64,000 nucleotides of DNA from Stenotrophomonas bentonitica (lineage in GTDB: Bacteria; Pseudomonadota; Gammaproteobacteria; Xanthomonadales; Xanthomonadaceae), in NCBI RefSeq assembly GCF_013185915.1, contig NZ_JAAZUH010000002.1:558001-622000 (forward strand), read 5' to 3'. The notes below the pieces were generated by a model, which saw nothing but the letters and a program-made list of their open reading frames with translations, made no database searches and was not told where the DNA came from. The position numbers and the translations under genes were made by a program. Below are positions 8,703 to 19,111 of this stretch, in pieces. Position 1 is the first letter of the stretch. Every line of letters starts with the position of its first letter.

Positions 8703-9389
8703 ATGGCATTGCCGATCCTGCACGCCCACCCGCTCTCGTCGTGCTGCCAGAAGGTGGTGATCGCCGCCCATGCGCTCGGCGTTGCCCTCGACCAGCAGCT
8801 GCTCAACCTCGGCGACCCCGCCCAGCGCGAAGCGCTCGATGCCCGCTCGCCCGCCGGCAAGATGCCCCTGCTGGTCGACGAGGGCAGGGTAGTGGCCGAG
8901 ACCAGCATCATCATCGAGTACCTGCAGCAGCACCACGCCGCTGACGGCGCACGCCTGATTCCTCTCGATCCCGACGCAGCACTCGCCGTCCGCTTCTGGG
9001 ACCGCTTCTGCGACTTCTACCTCATGACCCCCATGCAGGCGCTCACCGCCGAACTGCTCAAGCCGGAAGAACGACGCAGCGAAGAAAACGCCGCTGCCGC
9101 ACGCGCACTGCTGCTCGGAAGTTACGCCGCGCTCGACCGCCAGCTGGATGGCCGCACCTGGTTGGCCGGCGAAGACTTCAGCATGGCCGACTGCGCCGCT
9201 TCGCCCGCGCTGTTCTATGCCATCGCCTACGTGCCGGTGCCGGACACCGAACGGCATCTGCTCGCTTACTTCGAACGCCTGATGGCGCACCCATCGGTGG
9301 CGGCAGTGGTTGATGCCGCACGGCCCTGGTTCAAGTACTTTCCGGGCCGGGCCGGATTGGCTTCGCGGTTCTACATGCCGGAAGCCTGA
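8703..9389 (+). CDS. Glutathione S-transferase family protein
   Basis: A 228-residue GST: N-terminal thioredoxin-like domain (about 1-82) with PLSSCCQKV at the usual catalytic Ser/Cys position and the glutathione-binding stretch VVAETSIIIEYL; all-helical C-terminal domain with the capping motif FSMADCAASPALF. It should conjugate or reduce substrates with glutathione in the cytoplasm; the substrate cannot be told. The start is the ATG at 8703, preceded by GGAG, rather than an in-frame ATG 57 bp upstream. The gene lies between tRNA-Leu copies, on the opposite strand. Confidence 0.88.
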   Translation: MALPILHAHPLSSCCQKVVIAAHALGVALDQQLLNLGDPAQREALDARSPAGKMPLLVDEGRVVAETSIIIEYLQQHHAADGARLIPLDPDAALAVRFWDRFCDFYLMTPMQALTAELLKPEERRSEENAAAARALLLGSYAALDRQLDGRTWLAGEDFSMADCAASPALFYAIAYVPVPDTERHLLAYFERLMAHPSVAAVVDAARPWFKYFPGRAGLASRFYMPEA

Positions 9390-9397
9390 AACGAAAA

Positions 9398-9417
9398 AAC
9401 CCGCTTTCGCGGGTTTG
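9398..9417 (-). terminator. Terminator of the third tRNA-Leu gene
   Basis: AAACCCGC-TTTC-GCGGGTTT stem with a minus-strand T-run. It begins nine bases after the GST stop codon, so it may also stop GST transcription. Confidence 0.85.
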
Positions 9418-9433
9418 ATCATTTACCGAGTCG

Positions 9434-9520
9434 TGGTGCCCAGGAGAGGACTCGAACCTCCACGAAGTTGCCCCCGCTAGCACCTGAAGCTAGTGCGTCT
9501 ACCAATTCCGCCACCTGGGC
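9434..9520 (-). tRNA. tRNA-Leu (anticodon CAG), copy 3
   Basis: The same 87-nt tRNA-Leu(CAG) sequence as copies 1 and 2. It is separated from copy 2 by the glutathione S-transferase gene. Confidence 0.97.
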
Positions 9521-9648
9521 GACTCAGGGGGCGAATTGTGGGCATGTCCGCAGGGCTTGTCAACGCTTTTGTTAAATTTCTTCACAATCCTGCATGGGGG
9601 TCGGCAATGACCCATTCTGCACACCGCCACGCGGTACCATGGGGGTCG

Positions 9649-12120
9649 ATGAAAACAAAGAAACCGACCCGGGGCGCGAAAGCCCCCAAGTCTCCGGCGC
9701 CCAAGCAGGCTGCCGGTCCGTCGGGCAAGCCCCGCGCTGCTGCTGCCAAGTCTGGCAAGAAGCTGCCGCCCTGGATGCCCGAGTCCATGAACACCCCCGC
9801 GCCACCCCGTGGCGGCAAGCGCAGCGGCCCCAAGCCGGGCCATGGCGCACCGGTCCCCACACGGCGCAATCCGCACCCGATGCCTGCCGGCAACCCGGTG
9901 GATGACCCCTATGCGGCCCGCGAAGCTGAACGCTATGCCCAGCCCATCGCCAGCCGTGAGGCCATCCTGCAGCTGCTCGACCGCTGTGATGGTCCGCAGA
10001 CCCATGAAGAGGTCGCCTTCCAACTGGGCCTGACCGAACCGGACCGTGCCGACGCCCTGGCCAAGCGCCTGGGCGCCATGGTCCGCGACGGCCAGCTGGT
10101 GCAGAACCGCCGTGGAGGATTCGCCCCGGTCCAGGCCACCAACCTGATCACCGGCGTGGTTATTGCCAACCCCGAAGGGTTCGGCTTCCTGCGCCCGGTC
10201 GAAGGCGGCGACGACCTGTTCCTGGCGCCGTTTGAAATGCGCAAGGTCATGCACGGCGACCGCGTGCTCGCCAACGTCACCGGCATCGACCGCCGCGGCC
10301 GCCGCGAAGGCAGCATCGCGCGCGTGCTCGAGCGCGGCATGACCCGCATGATCGGTCGCTTCAGCGTCGAGTTCGGCATCAACTACGTGGTGCCCGACGA
10401 CAAGCGCATCCAGCGCAACGTGCAGATCCCGCCCGACCAGACCGGCGACGCCCGCGACGGCCAGCTGGTGGTGTGCGAAATCACCCAGCCGCCGGACACC
10501 CGGCGCCCGCCGATCGGCCGCATCATCGCCGTGCTTGGCGACAAGCTGACCGCCTCGCTGATCGTCGAAACCGCGATCCATGGCCACGAGCTGCCGTTCG
10601 AGTTCCCGCAGGCCGTGCTGGACGAAGCCGCCGCCGTGCCGATGCAGGTCGAGCCGCAGATGATCGGCAACCGCGTCGACCTGCGCAGTACGCCGCTGGT
10701 CACCATCGACGGTGAAGACGCCAAGGATTTCGACGACGCCGTCTACTGCGAACCCAACGCCGAAGGCTTCCGCCTGGTGGTGGCCATCGCCGACGTCTCC
10801 AACTACGTCCGCCCCGGCACCCCGCTGGACGACGAAGCACAGAAGCGCGCCACCTCGGTGTACTTCCCGGGCTTCGTCGTGCCGATGCTGCCCGAGACCC
10901 TGTCCAACGGCATCTGCTCGCTGATGCCCAAGGTCGACCGCATGTGCTTCGTCTGCGACATGCAGATGGGGCGCGACGGCGAAGTGGCGCACGCGCGCTT
11001 CTACGAAGCGGTGATGAACTCGCACGCCCGCCTCACCTACAACCAGGTCTGGCAGGCGGTGGGCGAGAACGACCCGGCCGTACGCAAGCAGATCGAGGCG
11101 GTGCTGCCGCACGTTGAACACCTGCACCAGCTTTACAAGGTGCTGGCCAAGGCACGCACCAAGCGCGGGGCGATTGAATTCGAATCCTCCGAAGTGCGCT
11201 TCGTGCTGGACAACACCGGCGAAGTCACCCAGGCCGGCATGATGGTGCGCAACGACGCCCACAAGCTGATCGAGGAATGCATGATCGCGGCCAATGTGCA
11301 GGCCGCGCGCTACCTGCTGAGCAAGCACATGCCGGCGCCGTTCCGCGACCATGCCAAGCCGCCGGAGGCCAAGTTCGAAGACCTGCTGGAGTTCCTCAAG
11401 GAATTCAAGCTGAGCCTGCCGGCATGGTCCAAGGTGCAGCCTGCCGACTACACCAAGCTGCTCAAGAAGGTGCGTGAGCGCCCCGACGCCGCCCTGCTGG
11501 AATCGGTGCTGCTGCGCAGCCAGAGCATGGCGGTGTACTCGCCGGACAACCAGGGTCACTTCGGCCTGGCGCTGGACGCTTACGCGCACTTCACCTCGCC
11601 GATCCGTCGCTACCCCGACCTGCTGGTGCACCGTGCGATCAAGCACGCGCTGAGTGGCAAGCCGGTGGAGAAATTCACCTACACCCAGCGCGAAATGGCC
11701 GCGCTGGCGCTGCAGTGCTCCGAGCGCGAGCGCCGGGCCGACGAGGCCGAGCGCGAGGTGGACGAGCGCTACCGCGCCGCGTGGATGGAAAAGCACGTCG
11801 GCGGCGAGTTCGACGGCGTGATCAGCGGCGTGACCAGTTTCGGCCTGTTCGTGGAACTGGACGAATCCAAGGTCAACGGCCTGGTCCATGTCACCCAGCT
11901 GCCGCACGACTACTACCAGTTCGACGCCACCCGCAAGACGCTGAGCGGCGAGCGCCGTGGTAAGGCCTACCGCCTGGGCGACCGCGTGCGGATCCTGGTG
12001 CTCAAGGCCAGCATGGAAGAGCGCAAGATCGACTTCCGCCTGGTCGAAGACAAGGAAGAGCAGGAGCCGACCCTGCCGCCCCGTGGCCAGCCCGCAAAGC
12101 GCCAAAAGCAGAAGTACTGA
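9649..12120 (+). CDS. rnr: Ribonuclease R
   Basis: An 823-residue RNB-family 3'-5' exoribonuclease that degrades structured RNA. Order: a basic, Pro/Lys-rich N-terminal tail (about 1-95), winged-helix domain, two cold-shock OB domains, the RNB catalytic domain with the Asp cluster TIDGEDAKDFDDAVY and the signature HFTSPIRRYPDLLVH, an S1 domain, and a short basic tail. The start ATG at 9649 gives the usual family length; an in-frame upstream start would read back into the tRNA. It is followed at 12172 by an unrelated gene. Confidence 0.95.
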   Translation: MKTKKPTRGAKAPKSPAPKQAAGPSGKPRAAAAKSGKKLPPWMPESMNTPAPPRGGKRSGPKPGHGAPVPTRRNPHPMPAGNPVDDPYAAREAERYAQPIASREAILQLLDRCDGPQTHEEVAFQLGLTEPDRADALAKRLGAMVRDGQLVQNRRGGFAPVQATNLITGVVIANPEGFGFLRPVEGGDDLFLAPFEMRKVMHGDRVLANVTGIDRRGRREGSIARVLERGMTRMIGRFSVEFGINYVVPDDKRIQRNVQIPPDQTGDARDGQLVVCEITQPPDTRRPPIGRIIAVLGDKLTASLIVETAIHGHELPFEFPQAVLDEAAAVPMQVEPQMIGNRVDLRSTPLVTIDGEDAKDFDDAVYCEPNAEGFRLVVAIADVSNYVRPGTPLDDEAQKRATSVYFPGFVVPMLPETLSNGICSLMPKVDRMCFVCDMQMGRDGEVAHARFYEAVMNSHARLTYNQVWQAVGENDPAVRKQIEAVLPHVEHLHQLYKVLAKARTKRGAIEFESSEVRFVLDNTGEVTQAGMMVRNDAHKLIEECMIAANVQAARYLLSKHMPAPFRDHAKPPEAKFEDLLEFLKEFKLSLPAWSKVQPADYTKLLKKVRERPDAALLESVLLRSQSMAVYSPDNQGHFGLALDAYAHFTSPIRRYPDLLVHRAIKHALSGKPVEKFTYTQREMAALALQCSERERRADEAEREVDERYRAAWMEKHVGGEFDGVISGVTSFGLFVELDESKVNGLVHVTQLPHDYYQFDATRKTLSGERRGKAYRLGDRVRILVLKASMEERKIDFRLVEDKEEQEPTLPPRGQPAKRQKQKY

Positions 12121-12121
12121 G

Positions 12122-12143
12122 GTAGTGCCGGCCGCCGGCCGGC
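12122..12143 (+). repeat. GTAG palindrome after rnr
   Basis: GTAG head followed by stem GCCGGCC-gcc-GGCCGGC, starting two bases after the rnr stop. It may form the 3' end hairpin of the rnr message. Confidence 0.65.
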
Positions 12144-12171
12144 TCCCCGTAGACCCAGAACGGAGCCCCAC

Positions 12172-12645
12172 ATGAACCCGGTTCCCGAATTCTCCGGTGG
12201 CTGTCAGTGTGGGGCGATCCGCTTCCACGTCCGCGGCGCGCTGCCCGACCGCTCGATCTGCCACTGCCGGATGTGCCAGAAGGCCTTCGGCGCCTACTAC
12301 GCACCGCTGGTCTCGGTGCGCGGCGCCGATTTCCGGTGGACCCGGGGCGAACCGCGCCGGTTCCAGTCCTCCAACCATTTCCGCAGGGGTTTCTGCGCCG
12401 ACTGCGGGACCCCGCTGACCTATGAGGGCGAGGACGGCATGGCCGTGGCGGCCGGGGCCTTCGACGACCCCAGCCGGCTGCCGCCGACCGTCCAGTACGG
12501 CACCGAGTCCAAGCTGCCGTTCGTGGACCAGCTGGGCGGCCTGCCGGTGATCCTGCAGGAGGACGACCCGGACGCTGAGCGCCTGCGCAGCCTGGTCTCC
12601 CACCAGCACCCCGACCGCGACACCGGGCGCTGGCCACCCGGCTGA
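12172..12645 (+). CDS. GFA-family zinc protein (Mss4-like fold)
   Basis: A 157-residue protein of the glutathione-dependent formaldehyde-activating (GFA/CENP-V) family. All zinc-ligand motifs are visible: GGCQCGAIRF, CHCRMCQKAFG and FCADCGTPLTY. The family is named after one formaldehyde-adduct enzyme, and most members have no proven reaction, so the substrate is left open. It sits 51 bp after rnr and 64 bp before rlmB, possibly co-transcribed. Confidence 0.85.
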   Translation: MNPVPEFSGGCQCGAIRFHVRGALPDRSICHCRMCQKAFGAYYAPLVSVRGADFRWTRGEPRRFQSSNHFRRGFCADCGTPLTYEGEDGMAVAAGAFDDPSRLPPTVQYGTESKLPFVDQLGGLPVILQEDDPDAERLRSLVSHQHPDRDTGRWPPG

Positions 12646-12709
12646 CCCCGGGCGCCCGGCCTCCCGATGCTCTACCATTACCACCCCCTGTACCGGTCCC
12701 GCCCCCGCA

Positions 12710-13453
12710 ATGAGCAAGCAAAGCCAGTGGATCGTCGGCGTCAACGCCGTCGCCTCCTCGATCGAGAACGATGCCGATAACGTCCGCGAAGTGCTCATCG
12801 AGGCCAGCGCGAAGAACCCGCGGCTGACCGAAATCGAAGAGAACGCGCGCCGCAAGGGCATCGACGTGCGCAAGGTCAACACCCAGGCGCTGGACGGCGT
12901 GGGCGGCTCGGTGCGCCACCAAGGCGTGGCCGCGCGCTACCAGGCCGCACGCACCTACGGCGAGAACGAGCTGGAAGGGCTGGTCACCGCTGCCGAAGGC
13001 AAGGCCCTGCTGCTGGTCCTCGACGAGGTCCAGGACCCCCACAACCTGGGCGCCTGCCTGCGCAGCGCGGCGGCCGCCGGTGCGACTGCGGTGATCATTC
13101 CCAAGGACAAGTCGGCTACGGTCAACGCAACCGTGCGCAAGACCTCGGCCGGCGCCGCCGACCGTATTCCGGTGGTGGCGGTGACGAATCTGTCGCGCTG
13201 CCTGAAGGATCTGCAGAAGCAGGGCGTGTGGATCTACGGCCTGGCCGGTGAAGCCACCACCTCGCTCTACTCGATCGACCTCAAGGGCAACGTCGCGCTG
13301 GTGCTGGGCGGCGAAGCCGACGGCATGCGCCGGTTGACCCGTGAGAACTGCGACGGGCTGGTGAAGATCCCGATGCCGGGGGATATCGAGAGCCTGAATG
13401 TCTCGGTTGCTGCAGGTGTAAGCCTGTTTGAAGCGGTGCGTCAGCGAAGCTGA
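12710..13453 (+). CDS. rlmB: 23S rRNA 2'-O-ribose methyltransferase RlmB
   Basis: A 247-residue SpoU-class methyltransferase that methylates the ribose of 23S G2251 with S-adenosylmethionine. An N-terminal L7Ae-like substrate-binding domain precedes the trefoil-knot domain with the three SPOUT motifs: LDEVQDPHNLGACLRSA, LVLGGEADGMRRLT and IPMPGDIESLNVSVAAG. Being downstream of rnr is a familiar gammaproteobacterial pairing (rnr-rlmB), here separated by the GFA gene. Confidence 0.95.
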   Translation: MSKQSQWIVGVNAVASSIENDADNVREVLIEASAKNPRLTEIEENARRKGIDVRKVNTQALDGVGGSVRHQGVAARYQAARTYGENELEGLVTAAEGKALLLVLDEVQDPHNLGACLRSAAAAGATAVIIPKDKSATVNATVRKTSAGAADRIPVVAVTNLSRCLKDLQKQGVWIYGLAGEATTSLYSIDLKGNVALVLGGEADGMRRLTRENCDGLVKIPMPGDIESLNVSVAAGVSLFEAVRQRS

Positions 13454-13460
13454 CGCACCG
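13434..13460 (+). terminator. Hairpin over the rlmB stop codon
   Basis: Perfect 12-bp stem CGGTGCGTCAGC-gaa-GCTGACGCACCG that spans the rlmB stop. There is no T-run, so it may act with the following 28-bp inverted repeat. Confidence 0.55.
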
Positions 13461-13529
13461 CGGGTAGAGCCACGCCCTGCGTGGCTGCAATGCCGAACGA
13501 AGCAGCCACGCAGGGCGTGGCTCTACCCG
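13461..13529. repeat. Head-to-head GTAG palindrome pair, 28-bp perfect inverted repeat
   Basis: Left arm 13461-13488 and right arm 13502-13529 are exact reverse complements with a 13-nt loop. Each arm is itself a GTAG hairpin with a GAGCCACGCCCTGCGTGGCT body. It lies between convergent rlmB and macC and probably stops transcription from both sides. Confidence 0.75.
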
Positions 13530-13540
13530 CGCGACCGCGC

Positions 13541-14983
13541 CTACGGCGCGTTCGCGCTTCCCCCCAACGCCTTGAACAGCGTCACATCGTTCACCAGCAG
13601 CTTCTGCTTCACCGCCGCCAGCGACAGCTCGGCGTCGCGACGCGTCTGCTGCGCTTCCAGCCAGGTCCGCAGATCCGTGGCGCCGACCCGGTAACGCACC
13701 TCATACATCCGCTCGATCTCCACCGCTTCGTCATACGACGCCTGCGACGCAGCCACCTGCGTTGCGAACTGGGTGCGCGCCGACAGCGCGTTGTCCACTT
13801 CCGAAAGCGCCGTGTACAACGTGCGCCGGAACGTGTTCGCCGCGATCTGGTAGTCGGTCCCGGCGATGTTCGTATCCAGCTGCGCCTGGCGGATGTTCAG
13901 GAACGGCAGCGACAACCCAGCGCCCAGTGACGCCACCGGGTTCTTCAACACGTCCGACAGTGTCGTACCACCCGTGCCAACCCCACCGGTCAGACTCAGC
14001 GCCGGGTAGTAGCTGGTCGCGGTCACCTTGATGTTCTTCAGGCTGTTGCGCAGGCGCAGTTCGGCCGCGCGCAGGTCCGGGCGGCGGCCGAGCAGGTCGG
14101 CAGGCAATCCCTCGGCAATCACCGGCGTGGCCGCGATGTCCAGCACCTGCGGTTCGTCGGCCTGTGGCCACGGTTGCCCGTCCAGCAGCACCGTCAGCGC
14201 ATTGCGGCTGGCCACGCGCTGCTGCTCGAGCGCGCTCTGCGCGGCCCGCTGCGCCTCCAGCTGCTGGGTCGCCTGGCGCACTTCCAGGCGCGACACCGCG
14301 CCGGCGTCGAAACGCGCCTGGACCAGCTCCTGTGTGCGCTGCAGCCGTTCCAGGTTGGCCTGGCCGGCGCTGATCGACTGGTTGAGGTAGGCCAGCACCC
14401 AGTACTGGGTGGCCACGTCGCTGATCACCAGCAGCGCGGTGTTCTGCAGGTCTTCCTCGCTGGCCTGCGCTTCCCACTGGGCGATGTCGCGCTGCGCGCG
14501 CAGGCGTCCCCACAGGTCGATCTCCCACTGCAGCGACACACCCGCCGAACTGCTGCGGTTCCAATCTGCCCCCTGGTCGATGGCGCGGTTGCCATTGCTG
14601 CTGACGCTGCCCGAAGGCTGCGGCCACAACGCATTCTCGGAAAGCCCGGCCTGCAGGCGCGCACGCTGCACCGCCAGGCCCGCCGAGGCCAGGTCGGTGT
14701 TGGCCTGCAGTGCCCGCGCGATCACCCGGTCCAGGCGCGGGTCGCCGAAGCCGGTCCACCAGGCGTCGTCGCGCACGTCGGCCTGCAGCGTCGGCGGCGT
14801 GTTCGAGGCGGCGACCGGCGCGTTGCGCTGCGCATCGCCACGTCCATACACGGCCGGCACGCTCGGCGGGTCGACCTTGTACTGCCCGGTGCTGACGCAG
14901 GCCGACAGCAGCACGGCGGTGGTGCAGGCCAGCGCCAGCGGGCGCAGGGCAGGAACAGACTTGAAAAGGAATGCCATCTTCAT
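13541..14983 (-). CDS. macC: Outer-membrane efflux lipoprotein MacC
   Basis: A 480-residue TolC/NodT-family lipoprotein: signal peptide with lipobox LSAC, then two outer-membrane-factor repeats ([37 protein letters not shown]). It is the third gene of macA-macB-macC and its start overlaps the macB stop by 4 bp. In S. maltophilia, MacABC is a dedicated tripartite ABC pump with roles in drug resistance and envelope stress. The start at 14983 was chosen for the overlap and a proper signal peptide. Confidence 0.92.
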   Translation of the reverse strand: MKMAFLFKSVPALRPLALACTTAVLLSACVSTGQYKVDPPSVPAVYGRGDAQRNAPVAASNTPPTLQADVRDDAWWTGFGDPRLDRVIARALQANTDLASAGLAVQRARLQAGLSENALWPQPSGSVSSNGNRAIDQGADWNRSSSAGVSLQWEIDLWGRLRAQRDIAQWEAQASEEDLQNTALLVISDVATQYWVLAYLNQSISAGQANLERLQRTQELVQARFDAGAVSRLEVRQATQQLEAQRAAQSALEQQRVASRNALTVLLDGQPWPQADEPQVLDIAATPVIAEGLPADLLGRRPDLRAAELRLRNSLKNIKVTATSYYPALSLTGGVGTGGTTLSDVLKNPVASLGAGLSLPFLNIRQAQLDTNIAGTDYQIAANTFRRTLYTALSEVDNALSARTQFATQVAASQASYDEAVEIERMYEVRYRVGATDLRTWLEAQQTRRDAELSLAAVKQKLLVNDVTLFKALGGSANAP

Positions 14984-16950
14984 TCGCGCGCCAGCGCCTC
15001 CACGGGATCGAGTTGGGCCGCATTGCGTGCCGGAAGGAAGCCGAACGCCACGCCGATCAGGCTGGAACACGCGAACGCGGCCACGATCGACGCTGTGGAG
15101 AACAGCATCCTGAAGTCAGGGGCGAAGGTGTCGAACACCCAGCCCACCACCAGCGACAGGCCCACGCCGAGCAGCCCGCCGAGCAGGCACACCAGTACCG
15201 CCTCGATCAGGAACTGCTGGCGGATGTCGCTCTGCCGCGCACCGACGGCCATGCGGACGCCGATCTCGCGGGTCCGCTCGGTCACCGACACCAGCATGAT
15301 GTTCATCACTCCAATGCCGCCGACCAGCAGCGCGATCGCCGCGATCGCGCTGATCAGCAGGGTCATGGTGCGCGTGGTCTGTTCGATGGTGTCGCGGATC
15401 TCGGCGCTGTTGCTGAGGAAGAAATCCTCGGTGCCATGGCGCATGACCAGCAGTTTGGAAATGGCCGCCTGCGCTGCATCCATGGGAGTGTCGTCGTCCA
15501 CGCGCACGGTGATGCTGGAGACATGGCTCTGGCCGAGCATGCGCGACATCACGGTGGTGTAGGGCACCCAGATCGACAGGCTGGTGCTGCTGCCAAAGCC
15601 CATGCTCTGGCGCTGCGCCACGCCGATCACCCGTACCGGGACGTTGCCGAGCAGGATCACCTGGCCGACCGGATCTGCGCCGTTGGGGAAGAACTGGGTG
15701 CGGGTGTTCTCATCGATCACTGCCACCTGGCCCAGCCCCTTCACCGCGTCGGCGTCGAAGAAGCTGCCCGCGCTCAGGGTCAAGCCCTTGACCCGGAAGA
15801 ACTGCTCGCCCACGCCGCTGACCTGCGCGGTGGCGGACTGGTTGCGGTAGCGCGCGGTGACCGAGGAGGACACGCTGGGGGTCACGCTGTCGATGTAGCT
15901 CTGTCGCGCCAGTGCGTCGGCATCGCTGGCCTTGAGCGTCTGCACGCGTGCCGAACGCATGTCGCCGAAGCCGCGCCCGGGGTACACATCGATGGTGTTG
16001 GTGCCCAGCGCGCTGATGTTCTGCAGGATCTGCTGCTGCGAACCGTTGCCCATCGCCACCACCGAGACCACCGAGGCGATGCCGATGATGATGCCGAGCA
16101 TTGTCAGGAAGGTGCGCAGGCGATGCGCGTTCATTGCCAGCAGCGCCATGCGGAACGCTTCGGTGAAGCGGTCGCGCGCGGCGCGCCAGCTGTGGCCGCT
16201 GGCCGCAGCCACCGTTGGCGTGCGCTGGGCGCGATAGGCCGGGGCCTTGTCATTGCTGCGGTCGGCGATGATCTCGCCGTCGCGGATCTCGATGATGCGC
16301 TGGGCGTGCTCGGCCACCGACATGTCGTGGGTGACGATGATGATGGTGTGGCCTTCGGCATGCAGCTCGCCGAGGATGCCCATCACTTCCTCGCCGGATT
16401 TCGTGTCCAGCGCGCCGGTCGGTTCGTCGGCCAGGATCACCTCGCCGCCGTTCATCAGTGCGCGCGCGATCGACACGCGCTGCTGCTGGCCACCGGACAG
16501 CTGGCCGGGCTTGTGCTGCATGCGGTCGCCCAGGCCCAGCCGCTGCAGCAGCTGCTCGGCGCGCGCGCTGCGTACCGGGCCGGGGCTGCCGGCGTACACC
16601 GCCGGCACTTCCACGTTGCCGCGCGCGTCGAGGTCGCCGAGCAGGTGGTAGCGCTGGAAGATGAAACCGAAATGTTCGCGGCGCAGTTCGGCCAGTTCGT
16701 CCGGCAGCATGCTGCCGGTTTCGCGGCCCGCCACCTGGTAGCTGCCCCGGGTCGGGCGGTCCAGGCAGCCGAGGATGTTCATCAGGGTCGACTTGCCCGA
16801 GCCGGACTGGCCGACGATGGCCACCATCTCACCGGCGGCAATGTCCAGGTTGACGTCGCGCAGCACGGCGATGGTCTCATCGCCGGCGGGGAACTCGCGG
16901 CGCAGGTCGCGCAGCCGCAGCAGCGGGGTGCCGGTGGGCGCGGTTTTCAT
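14980..16950 (-). CDS. macB: MacB-type ABC exporter, ATPase plus permease
   Basis: A 656-residue type VII ABC transporter. N-terminal ATPase: Walker [10 protein letters not shown], signature [15 protein letters not shown], Walker [12 protein letters not shown]. One membrane helix at about 275-295 is followed by the large periplasmic stalk domain and three C-terminal helices. It does not carry drug across the inner membrane but pumps periplasmic substrates through MacA and the outer-membrane channel. Overlaps of 4 bp with both macA and macC indicate tight co-translation. Confidence 0.96.
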   Translation of the reverse strand: MKTAPTGTPLLRLRDLRREFPAGDETIAVLRDVNLDIAAGEMVAIVGQSGSGKSTLMNILGCLDRPTRGSYQVAGRETGSMLPDELAELRREHFGFIFQRYHLLGDLDARGNVEVPAVYAGSPGPVRSARAEQLLQRLGLGDRMQHKPGQLSGGQQQRVSIARALMNGGEVILADEPTGALDTKSGEEVMGILGELHAEGHTIIIVTHDMSVAEHAQRIIEIRDGEIIADRSNDKAPAYRAQRTPTVAAASGHSWRAARDRFTEAFRMALLAMNAHRLRTFLTMLGIIIGIASVVSVVAMGNGSQQQILQNISALGTNTIDVYPGRGFGDMRSARVQTLKASDADALARQSYIDSVTPSVSSSVTARYRNQSATAQVSGVGEQFFRVKGLTLSAGSFFDADAVKGLGQVAVIDENTRTQFFPNGADPVGQVILLGNVPVRVIGVAQRQSMGFGSSTSLSIWVPYTTVMSRMLGQSHVSSITVRVDDDTPMDAAQAAISKLLVMRHGTEDFFLSNSAEIRDTIEQTTRTMTLLISAIAAIALLVGGIGVMNIMLVSVTERTREIGVRMAVGARQSDIRQQFLIEAVLVCLLGGLLGVGLSLVVGWVFDTFAPDFRMLFSTASIVAAFACSSLIGVAFGFLPARNAAQLDPVEALARE

Positions 16951-18185
16951 CGGCGCGGCCCGCCCATGCCCGGGCCGCCCATGCGCATCTGCGCGCCGCC
17001 GCGGTTGCCGCTGCCGGCCGCCGGGGTGGTGCTGCCTTCACCGACCACCACCTTCTCGCCTTCCTTCAGCCCCGCGGTGACTTCAGCGCTGGATCCGGTG
17101 TTGATGCCGATCTTCACCTTGCGCGGCTGCGGCATGCCGTCCTTGTCGGCCACGCGCACCACGTACTGGCCGTCGCGGGTCTTCGGCCCCAGCGCCACCG
17201 ACGGAATGATGAGCACGTTCCTGGCCTGCTTGAGCAGCACCGAGACCTGCGCGGTCATGTCGATGCGCAGGGTGCCGTCCGGGTTTTCCACGTCGAACAG
17301 CGCGTTGTAGTACACCGCCGAACTGGCGCTGGAGCTGGACGAACTGGAACTGCTGGAGCTGTCGCTGGCGATCGAGGACGGGGCCGGATTGATCTGGCGC
17401 AGCGTGGCGTGGTACTTGCGCTCCGGGTCGCCAAGGGTGGTGAAGTACACGGGCATGCCGGCCTTGATCTTGACCACGTCGGCTTCGCTCACCTCGGCAT
17501 TGACCGTCACCAGGTCCAGCCGCGCCAGCATCACGATGGTCGGTGCGGTCTGGTTGGCATTGACGGTGCGGCCTTCTTCGGCCACCACCGCCACCACCGT
17601 GCCGTCCATCGGCGCGGTGATGCGGGTGTAGGCCAGGTTGGCGTTGGCCGTGCCCAGCTCGGTCTGGCGGCCCTTGATCTGCGCGTCAAAGGAGTTGACC
17701 TGGGCCTGCGCGGTTTTCAGCTGGGCTTCGGCGGTATCAAACTCGGCACGCGAGGTGGCTTCCGCCGCCAGCATTTCCTTCTGCCGGGCGAATTCCAGTT
17801 CGGCCTGGCGCAGGGTGGCCTGCTGTACCGCGCGCTGCGCGGTGACCTGGTCCAGCGAGGCCTGCGCGTTGAGCACTGCGTTGCGCTGGGTGGTGGCGTC
17901 GATCTCGGCGATCAGGTCGCCCTGCTTGACGGTATCGCCCAGCTGCACCTTCAGCGACTTGATCTGGCCCGAGGCCTGCGCACCGACGCTGACCAGCTTG
18001 TAGGCGTCGATCACGCCGGTCGCTTCGACCGTCTGCTCCAGGTCGCCGCGGGTGACCGGGCTGGTGGCCAGGGTCGGCGCGCCCGGCTTGCGCAGGGTCC
18101 ATGCGACAATGCCGCAGACCAGCACGAGCAGTACGATGACGAGCAGCACGCGGCCGCGGCGGGTGACAGGCAGTCGGGGCTTCAC
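16947..18185 (-). CDS. macA: MacA periplasmic adaptor
   Basis: A 412-residue HlyD-type adaptor with an N-terminal membrane helix ([17 protein letters not shown]), split lipoyl domain, alpha-hairpin and beta-barrel domains. A near-homopolymeric serine stretch (about residues 265-285) lies just before the strand [13 protein letters not shown]; MacA proteins vary in length there. The GTG at 18185 is the best start because it places the helix about 10 residues in; upstream in-frame starts add an unlikely cysteine-rich leader. It is the first gene of macABC and is divergent from a two-component system. Confidence 0.92.
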   Translation of the reverse strand: MKPRLPVTRRGRVLLVIVLLVLVCGIVAWTLRKPGAPTLATSPVTRGDLEQTVEATGVIDAYKLVSVGAQASGQIKSLKVQLGDTVKQGDLIAEIDATTQRNAVLNAQASLDQVTAQRAVQQATLRQAELEFARQKEMLAAEATSRAEFDTAEAQLKTAQAQVNSFDAQIKGRQTELGTANANLAYTRITAPMDGTVVAVVAEEGRTVNANQTAPTIVMLARLDLVTVNAEVSEADVVKIKAGMPVYFTTLGDPERKYHATLRQINPAPSSIASDSSSSSSSSSSSASSAVYYNALFDVENPDGTLRIDMTAQVSVLLKQARNVLIIPSVALGPKTRDGQYVVRVADKDGMPQPRKVKIGINTGSSAEVTAGLKEGEKVVVGEGSTTPAAGSGNRGGAQMRMGGPGMGGPRR

Positions 18186-18385
18186 GATGGTGATCAACTC
18201 AACAGGCCGGCGTGCGGCGTTGTCAGCATTGTGAAGAGCGGAGCAGGGGGGCTCAACGCTCGCCGTGTAACACCGGGTAACAGCGGCGCGATTGCATGTG
18301 TCGGCATGTATCGCGCGCCGTGCTTGAAACATGCGTACGCAAACCAGAGGATGCGGTTCAGCTCCCGACAGGGGATCATCGCCGC

Positions 18386-19111
18386 ATGGAGACCACAACG
18401 ATGCAACGCCTGCTGATCGTCGATGACGACAACGACATCCGCCAGCTGCTGGCCGAACAGCTCGGTCGTGCCGGCTACCAGGTCAGCACCGCCAGCGATG
18501 GCCAGGGCATGCGCCAGGTGCTGGAACGCGAGCACGTGGACCTTATCGTGCTCGACCTCAACCTGCCGCGCGAAGATGGCCTGACCCTGTGCCGCGACCT
18601 GCGCGCACGTTCGAGCACGCCGGTGATCATGCTCACCGCGCGCAGCGAGCCGATCGACCGCGTGCTGGGACTGGAGATGGGCGCCGACGATTACCTGGGC
18701 AAGCCGTTCGAACCGCGCGAGCTGCTGGCGCGGATCCGCAACGTGCTGCGCCGGACCGAAGCGCTGCCGGCCAACCTGGAGCCGTTGGCGATCCGTCGCG
18801 CGCGCTTCGCGCACTGGACCTTCGACCTGGAGAGCCGCCACCTGGTCGACCCGGACGGGCGCGTGGTGGTGCTGTCCGGTGCCGAGTTCCGCCTGCTGCG
18901 GGTTTTCGTGGGGCATGCCAACAAGGTGCTCTCGCGCGAGCAGCTGGTCTCGCTCAGCAGCGGTCGCAGCTACGAATCGCAGGACCGCGCGATCGACCTG
19001 CAGGTCAGTCGCCTGCGCAACAAACTGGCCGGCGACGGCGGCAGCGACGGCCTGATCAAGACCGTGCGCAACGAAGGCTACGTGCTGGCTGCGGCGGTCA
19101 CGCTGGAATGA
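18386..19111 (+). CDS. OmpR-family response regulator
   Basis: Receiver domain with acidic pocket VDDDNDI and phospho-acceptor Asp in LIVLDLNLPREDGL, switch Thr in VIMLTAR and Lys in YLGKPFEP. It is followed by a winged-helix DNA-binding domain (FRLLRVFVGHANKVLSREQL; DRAIDLQVSRLRNKL). The start at 18386 was chosen; an ATG at 18401 with GGAG nine bases before it is equally possible. It overlaps the kinase gene by 4 bp. Its placement divergent from macABC suggests that it may control the pump, which is inference. Confidence 0.93.
   Translation: METTTMQRLLIVDDDNDIRQLLAEQLGRAGYQVSTASDGQGMRQVLEREHVDLIVLDLNLPREDGLTLCRDLRARSSTPVIMLTARSEPIDRVLGLEMGADDYLGKPFEPRELLARIRNVLRRTEALPANLEPLAIRRARFAHWTFDLESRHLVDPDGRVVVLSGAEFRLLRVFVGHANKVLSREQLVSLSSGRSYESQDRAIDLQVSRLRNKLAGDGGSDGLIKTVRNEGYVLAAAVTLE

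Noticed and set aside
8262..9520. Repeated blocks as a CRISPR-like array
   Set aside because: The repeats are tRNA genes with terminators; spacing is irregular and no cas genes are present.
9499..12882. 1127-codon minus-strand frame over rnr and neighbours
   Set aside because: It spans several well-supported plus-strand genes, has low-complexity composition and no ribosome site.
14971..17310. 779-codon plus-strand frame over macA and macB
   Set aside because: Antisense shadow; macABC on the other strand has complete motifs and coupled starts.
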